Assembly (NCBI GenBank): GCA_002371705.1
Contig: DFGI01000062.1
Location: 1 to 24,143, forward strand
Origin: Bacteroidales bacterium UBA3754
GTDB lineage: Bacteria > Bacteroidota > Bacteroidia > Bacteroidales > UBA1715
Direction of reading: 5' to 3'
Length of the DNA: 24,143 bases
The notes below the pieces were generated by a model. It worked only from the letters and a program-made list of their open reading frames with translations, was not told the origin of the DNA and did not search any database. Shown one piece after another: positions 22,002 through 24,143 of the stretch. Position 1 is the stretch's first letter. The number at the start of each line of letters is the position of its first letter. Both the position numbers and the translations under genes were made by a program.

Positions 22002-23815
22002 CAGTTTTTATACGATATAGACTTCTCAAGAACTTGTTGCTCTCGCCAAGTGTTTGTAATAGTGTCAGTTAAATATTTTTCTATCATCAATACAGCCATT
22101 GGAGCCGCCAACGTAGCTCCGAAACCGCCATTTTCAACACACACGGCAATGGCAATCTTAGGATTGTTGCGTGGTGCAAACGCCATAAACATAGAGTGGT
22201 CTTCACCATGCGGGTTTTGGGCTGTACCAGTTTTTCCGCAAATATCCAATCCTTTTATCGCCAACCACCACGCCGTAGCGCCCGGGCCGCCGTTCACCAC
22301 CTGATACATACCTTCAGTAACAATGTCGAAATTTTTCTTTGCTATAGGCAAATCATGTCGTTGGATAAAACTATTGTCGAACACCGTGTCGTCAATTTCC
22401 TTTACAAGATGCGGTGTATAGTAATAGCCTTTGTTTGCAATGGTTGCAGCGATGTTAGCCATTTGCAACGGCGTTTCGGTTATCTCCCCTTGTCCTATCG
22501 CCAGCGACACAATTGTTAAAGAATTCCAGCGGTTCTTTCCGTATGTTCTGTCGTACGACTCGGCACGAGGAATATTGCCACTTTTTTCGCTTGGCAAATC
22601 AATTCCCAATGGTTTTCCTAGTCCAAATGCTTTTATATACGACTGCCACTTTAAAAATCCTTCACGGACAGAGCCATACTTAGGTGCATCCATAATTGAG
22701 CGGAATTCGTTGCAATAGTACGCATTGCACGACATTTTTATTGATTCAATCAAATTGATGGGCGACACGTGATTGTGACAGCCGACGTGCAAACCTCCTG
22801 AATAATAACCAGATAGACAGCCATACATTGTATTTTGCGTCACGATTTCTTCCTGCAATCCAATCAACGCATTCACAGTTTTAAACGTTGAACCTGGCGG
22901 ATATACGCCTTGTATTGGTCTATTGTAGAGCGGTTTTAGCGGGTCGCGGACAAGTTTATTGTAGTTCTCACTCACCAAACGTCCCACCATACTATTAGGG
23001 TCGAATGTGGGAGATGAAACAAGAGCCAGGATTTCTCCTGTTTTTGGATCAATAGCGACAATGCTGCCTTTTTTATTTTGCATCAACTTCTCGCCATATT
23101 GTTGAAGTTCGATGTCAAGCGTAGTGGTGATATTTTTACCAAGCACAACTGTTTTATCGTATTTTCCGTCCTCCAAAGAGCCTTTCACCCGACCTTTCAC
23201 ATCAACTTGATAATAATTGCCACCTTTCACGCCACGAAGATACGATTCATATCGTTTTTCTAAGCCAATTTTCCCAATATAATCACCCTGTTCGTAGTAA
23301 CTGTCTTTTTTAATATCGTCGTTGTTTACCTCGGAAATGTACCCCAAAACCAACGCGCCGCAATGATACGGATAATTTCGTACAGTTCGGGTTTGCACGT
23401 AAAAACCGGGGAAGTCGAACAACCGTTCCTGCAAACGAGCGTAGGTTTCCGCACTAATTTGTTTTATAATGGGATACGGGCGGAACCGGCTTTTCTGCGC
23501 TTTTTTCAATTCTGTGAGAAACAAATCTTTATTCACATTGATAATGGAAAGCAGTTCAGCAGTATCCAAATCTTTGATTTGTCCTGTCACCACCATTAAA
23601 TCGTAGGCCGCCTCGTTTGCCACAATCAATTTTCCATTTCGGTCGTAAATCAATCCCCGCGCGGGATGGTGCACCTCGAAACGGCGGCTGTTGTTGAGCG
23701 CATCGAGTTTGTAGGAATCATCAACGATTTGAATATAAAACAAACGAGCAATATACAGCAATGCCACACCAATGACAATAGCAGAAAGCAGTATTCTTCG
23801 GTTGCTCAAGTCCAT
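22001..23815 (-). CDS. mrdA: Penicillin-binding protein 2 (elongation transpeptidase)
   Basis: MrdA/PBP2 is the class B transpeptidase of the elongasome. The 604 residues comprise a single N-terminal membrane anchor (about 9-30), a pedestal/dimerisation domain starting with HHPARGLIYDRNG (49-61), and the transpeptidase domain. The active-site motifs are intact: SxxK at Ser309-Lys312 (PPGSTFK), SxN at 362-364 (MSCNAYY) and KTG at 528-530 (CGKTGTAQ). GIDLPSEKSG (404-413) is typical of PBP2 rather than FtsI. It starts 2 bases after the mreD stop and overlaps rodA by one base, the normal mreD-mrdA-rodA order. This is the expected target of beta-lactams such as mecillinam in other species. Confidence 0.97.
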   Translation of the reverse strand: MDLSNRRILLSAIVIGVALLYIARLFYIQIVDDSYKLDALNNSRRFEVHHPARGLIYDRNGKLIVANEAAYDLMVVTGQIKDLDTAELLSIINVNKDLFLTELKKAQKSRFRPYPIIKQISAETYARLQERLFDFPGFYVQTRTVRNYPYHCGALVLGYISEVNNDDIKKDSYYEQGDYIGKIGLEKRYESYLRGVKGGNYYQVDVKGRVKGSLEDGKYDKTVVLGKNITTTLDIELQQYGEKLMQNKKGSIVAIDPKTGEILALVSSPTFDPNSMVGRLVSENYNKLVRDPLKPLYNRPIQGVYPPGSTFKTVNALIGLQEEIVTQNTMYGCLSGYYSGGLHVGCHNHVSPINLIESIKMSCNAYYCNEFRSIMDAPKYGSVREGFLKWQSYIKAFGLGKPLGIDLPSEKSGNIPRAESYDRTYGKNRWNSLTIVSLAIGQGEITETPLQMANIAATIANKGYYYTPHLVKEIDDTVFDNSFIQRHDLPIAKKNFDIVTEGMYQVVNGGPGATAWWLAIKGLDICGKTGTAQNPHGEDHSMFMAFAPRNNPKIAIAVCVENGGFGATLAAPMAVLMIEKYLTDTITNTWREQQVLEKSISYKN

Positions 23816-23817
23816 CG

Positions 23818-24143
23818 TTACCGTTTAAACACAAAATATTCGCTCAAAACAATCACAAACACAGTGAGTACGATATTTATCAGCATTCTGAAGAACAAGA
23901 ATCCTAAATCCTCGAATGTGAATGTAAAGCACAGATACAAAGTAATATGATGGATTGCAACGCACGGGATGATGTATTTCAACACCCATGCGAGACCGAA
24001 TGTTGACAAAATAGGGATATTGTTAGATTCGTAGCCGATACGAGGTGCAAGGATCCGCAACACAGTAGGCCGCACCGCCGCCATCATAACCGTGGCGCTG
24101 GCATGCACGCCCAACGAATTTATAGAAATATCAACCATAAAAC
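23818..24143 (-). CDS. mreD: Rod shape-determining protein MreD, C-terminal part
   Basis: The frame runs off the right edge of the window; about 107 codons from the 3' end are present and no start can be assigned. The Met at 24138 is probably internal, because the codon before it is Phe and the sequence F-M-V-D-I-S-I-N-S-L-G-V-H-A matches the middle of MreD. This is followed by AAVRPTVLRILAPRIGYE and two or three transmembrane helices with a basic end. MreD is an inner-membrane partner of MreC, MreB and PBP2 in the elongasome. It ends 2 bases before mrdA. mreC and mreB are expected just outside the window. Confidence 0.87.
   Translation of the reverse strand, partial: FMVDISINSLGVHASATVMMAAVRPTVLRILAPRIGYESNNIPILSTFGLAWVLKYIIPCVAIHHITLYLCFTFTFEDLGFLFFRMLINIVLTVFVIVLSEYFVFKR

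Noticed and set aside
1..24143. tRNA, rRNA, CRISPR, insertion sequence or prophage
   Set aside because: Reading the intergenic spaces showed no cloverleaf, regular direct repeats, transposase or phage genes; the gaps are short apart from 7034-7330.

Overview
The window reads as a stretch of a Bacteroidales (Bacteroidota) chromosome, probably from an obligate anaerobe. Three things point there. It carries lineage-typical proteins: GldD, DUF1573, DUF3108 and the Bacteroidetes form of FtsE. Most intergenic starts have the Bacteroidetes promoter box TAnnTTTG, and Shine-Dalgarno sites are scarce. It also encodes the oxygen-sensitive class III ribonucleotide reductase NrdD with its activase NrdG. 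I found no tRNA, rRNA, insertion sequence, phage gene or CRISPR array.

Layout. 1-1209 (-): the 5' part of a DUF21/CNNM membrane protein and a secreted protein of unknown function. 1379-4439 (+): a two-gene ABC-2 exporter (YhaQP/NatAB type) followed by a DUF3108 protein. 4455-7033 (-): nrdD-nrdG with overlapping stop and start codons. 7034-7330: a gene-free stretch with an nrdD promoter candidate and the terminator of the next gene. 7331-8290 (-): a ROK sugar kinase. 8353-11090 (-): ftsE-sufB plus a small helical protein, packed as one operon. 11148-13123 (-): an MscS channel and a patatin-like hydrolase. 13280-15258 (+): an HtrA/Do protease and a DUF1573 protein, closed by a strong terminator. 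15397-16971 (+): a secreted GH5 glycosidase with an unusual N-terminal module. 16973-18249 (-): two related outer-membrane beta-barrel proteins that meet the GH5 gene tail to tail. 18386-24143 (-): galE, gldD, ssb, rodA, mrdA and the 3' end of mreD.

How the genes work together. mreD-mrdA-rodA is the wall-elongation module; RodA polymerises lipid II and PBP2 (MrdA) cross-links it. FtsE joins the division machinery, but here it is coupled to the Fe-S assembly scaffold SufB. HtrA gives envelope quality control. GH5, ROK kinase and GalE fit polysaccharide breakdown, hexose phosphorylation and UDP-sugar supply, though they are not one operon. The ABC exporter, MscS and patatin are envelope and transport functions without a shared pathway that I can see.

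Most of the window is core genome. The least ordinary parts are the GH5 enzyme with a duplicated LTxxQ (Spy/CpxP-like) N-terminal region, the AT-rich barrel pair beside it, the ftsE-sufB operon lacking sufC and sufD, and the ssb-gldD junction lacking gldE. I see no clear case for an entirely new system; the GH5/barrel locus is the best candidate for follow-up.
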